Part shown: positions 62,289 through 64,000 of the stretch, piece after piece
Position numbering within the stretch: the first letter of the stretch is position 1
Layout: each line of letters opens with the position of its first letter
Source: G965262015 sp965262015
Lineage (GTDB): Bacteria; Spirochaetota; Leptospiria; Turneriellales; CBDBES01
Reading direction: 5' to 3'
Assembly: GCA_965262015.1 (NCBI GenBank)
Contig: OZ253494.1
Location: forward strand, 1,116,001-1,180,000
Length of the DNA: 64,000 nucleotides
Made by a program: the position numbers and the translations under genes
The notes under the pieces: generated by a model
Told to the model about the DNA's origin: nothing
The model's input: only the letters and a program-made list of their open reading frames with translations
The model's database searches: none

Positions 62289-64000
62289 CTATTCGACGGT
62301 AACTGATTTTGCCAGATTTCTGGGTTGATCTACATTACAATCTCGGTATAGAGCTGTATAATAAGCTAAAAGCTGTAAAGGTATGACGCTAAGAATAGGA
62401 GAAAGAGAAGACTCAATGTATGGTATAGTAATAGAATAATCTGAGAGTTCTTGGATTTCATGATCATCTTCTGTACATATAGAAATTACTTTACCTTTTC
62501 TAGCCTTTACTTCTAGTAGATTAGATAACATTTTATTGCGTACTTCTCCCCTAGGTGCAACAACAATGACCGGTATCTTTTCAGAGATTAAAGCAATGGG
62601 TCCATGCTTAAATTCTCCACCTGCATAACCAGAAGCATGAATATACGACAATTCCTTCAATTTTAAAGCACCTTCAAGAGCTGTTGGGTAGTTTTCAGAT
62701 CTTCCTAGAAAAATGACATCAGAATGATCTTTTAAGAACAATGCAATTGTCTTTATTTGATGAGTTTCAGCTAATATCTTTGAGACAAGTGCGGGTAGTT
62801 TTTGTAAATTGTCAATATTTTTTTCAAGTGTTTCATTACTAATAGATTTTTTAGCTAAGCCCATGTATAATGAAAACAAGAATAGATTAATTAGTTCTGC
62901 GATATAGGCTTTTGTGGAGGCCACTCCAATCTCGTGACCTGCCATCAGTTTAATAAGCCCATCAGCTTCACGTGCCATTGTAGAATGTACATTATTTACA
63001 AAAGCTAGAACATATAAGAACTGAGATTTTGCACTGTGCAGACTCGCCAGTGTATCGGCTGTTTCACCTGATTGACTGATACTAATCACCAGCGTATCAC
63101 CATGTAGAACAGGATTCCTATATCTAAACTCTGAAGAAAAATCAGAATCAGCAGGTATTTTTGCATATTGTTCCAAGTATCTCTGTCCAATTAAAGCTGC
63201 ATGTAGTGACGTTCCGCAAGCCTGTAATACTACCCTGCCTATTTGTTCTAGATCAGAGTTCTCCATACGCATTTCAGCAAAGTTAATTATATATTTACCA
63301 TCTTTTTGGGTAACTCTATGATTTAGTATATTTCGTATAACATCTGGCTGCTCGTGTATCTCTTTCAGCATGAAATGAGCATATTCTCCCTTAGTAATAT
63401 CATCCTCTTGGACCTGGATAGGGCTAAATTGAATTTCTATGGGCGAATAAGACCAATCAAATAAAGAGAATGTATTATCAGAAAAATACCCCCATTCTCT
63501 GTGATGTAAGTGATAATATTGATCAGCGATATGTATTAGAGCAGGGATGTCAGAAGCAATTAATGCTTCTGACTGGCTTTCTTTGCCATAAGCAATAATA
63601 AGCGGTGTGCCATCTGATGCAAAATAAAAGTTATTTGGTACATCTTCACATATCACCGCAAGAGCAAACTTACCTTCTAACTTAGTAAGTGTTTTATAAA
63701 ATGCTTGTGTAAAGTTCTTTTCCTGAGTAAGATGGTATTCCAGTAGGTGGCATATGATTTCAGTATCAGTATCTGATATACAGACATAATTTTCACTTAT
63801 TAAAAACTTTTTAAGTTGTAGATAATTCTCTATGATACCATTATGGACTACAGCAATTTTTTTATTAGCACTTATGTGAGGATGTGCATTTAAGAGGCTA
63901 GGCTCACCATGTGTTGCCCATCGAGTATGGCCAATCCCAACCCCACCATAGACAATTTTGTCTCTTAGTAGTTTTTCTAGACCCTGTACCTTCCCAACTG
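62289..64000 (-). CDS. glmS: Glutamine-fructose-6-phosphate aminotransferase (5' end outside window)
   Basis: The frame is open from the stop at 62289 to the window edge (about 569 codons), so roughly the first 60-70 residues, including the catalytic N-terminal Cys, are not visible. The glutaminase part shows GIGHTRWATHGEPS, NAHPH, VVHNGIIENY and SDTDTEII. The two sugar-isomerase domains show SQSGETADTLASL, GRSENYPTALEGALKLKE and HASGYAGGEFKHGPIAL. The C-terminus ends with the usual DQPRNLAKSVTVE. It makes glucosamine-6-phosphate for cell-wall synthesis. Confidence 0.96.
   Translation of the reverse strand, partial: VGKVQGLEKLLRDKIVYGGVGIGHTRWATHGEPSLLNAHPHISANKKIAVVHNGIIENYLQLKKFLISENYVCISDTDTEIICHLLEYHLTQEKNFTQAFYKTLTKLEGKFALAVICEDVPNNFYFASDGTPLIIAYGKESQSEALIASDIPALIHIADQYYHLHHREWGYFSDNTFSLFDWSYSPIEIQFSPIQVQEDDITKGEYAHFMLKEIHEQPDVIRNILNHRVTQKDGKYIINFAEMRMENSDLEQIGRVVLQACGTSLHAALIGQRYLEQYAKIPADSDFSSEFRYRNPVLHGDTLVISISQSGETADTLASLHSAKSQFLYVLAFVNNVHSTMAREADGLIKLMAGHEIGVASTKAYIAELINLFLFSLYMGLAKKSISNETLEKNIDNLQKLPALVSKILAETHQIKTIALFLKDHSDVIFLGRSENYPTALEGALKLKELSYIHASGYAGGEFKHGPIALISEKIPVIVVAPRGEVRNKMLSNLLEVKARKGKVISICTEDDHEIQELSDYSITIPYIESSLSPILSVIPLQLLAYYTALYRDCNVDQPRNLAKSVTVE

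Overview
The window is AT-rich bacterial DNA that most likely comes from a spirochaete. The case rests on several genes together: a FliD of the long spirochaetal kind; a cheX-cheY pair; a large membrane-anchored TPR protein that resembles the periplasmic flagellar collar protein FlcA; a PASTA membrane protein in line with rpe and pyrE; an outer-membrane protein that looks like the Lsa36 family; and several lipoproteins with short spirochaete-style lipoboxes. The organism appears to make threonine, methionine/cysteine precursors, ornithine/arginine and anthranilate, and it has an oxo-acid dehydrogenase E2/E3 pair. It is therefore metabolically richer than Treponema pallidum or Borrelia. Genus and species cannot be read from the sequence.

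Layout. 1-3.4 kb: the 5' part of a very large lipoprotein gene (minus strand) built from cysteine-rich repeats and NHL propeller blades. 3.7-7.3 kb: thrC, a cystathionine gamma-synthase-like gene and a cysteine synthase-like gene (plus). 7.3-10 kb: PASTA protein, rpe, pyrE and a small conserved gene (minus). 10-16.2 kb: M16 protease, TPR-SLT lytic transglycosylase, fliD (plus). 16.2-21.2 kb: TPR exported protein, sucB-like E2, lpd, then elongator and initiator tRNA-Met (all minus). 21.2-21.7 kb: a miniature IS30-like remnant. 21.9-32 kb: rpoD (plus), then on the minus strand a GAF/degenerate-GGDEF membrane protein, trhO, a TaqI-like DNA methyltransferase, and an operon encoding an ammonium channel fused to a CheA-like kinase followed by cheX and cheY. 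32-38 kb: a spondin-domain lipoprotein, a lone OppB-type permease, a dicarboxylate symporter, transposase debris and an SDR epimerase. 38-42.5 kb: an amidohydrolase pseudogene, tRNA-Phe, rplM-rpsI, ftsI (minus) and coaX. 42.5-50.8 kb: Lsa36-like protein, FlcA-like protein (minus), then glycogen-binding-domain protein, coaE, SPOR protein, argF-like and an esterase-like gene (plus). 50.9-57.9 kb (minus): argS, and rplU, a DUF4340 protein, trpE, trpG and metG. 58-59.6 kb: a repeat-bearing lipoprotein gene whose start is out of frame. 59.6-60.6 kb: a third IS remnant, then rpmI-rplT. 60.8-64 kb (minus): a small unknown gene, a sigma-70-like factor and the 3' part of glmS.

The most notable points are the Amt-Hpt-HATPase/CheX/CheY operon, the cassette-built NHL/Cys lipoprotein, the 18-bp tandem repeat lipoprotein with a possible pentamer-controlled start, the 39-bp repeat array in the FlcA-like gene, an ArgRS without a recognisable HIGH motif, an esterase-like protein without its nucleophile, and three related IS remnants of which one sits beside a truncated integrase-core fragment.
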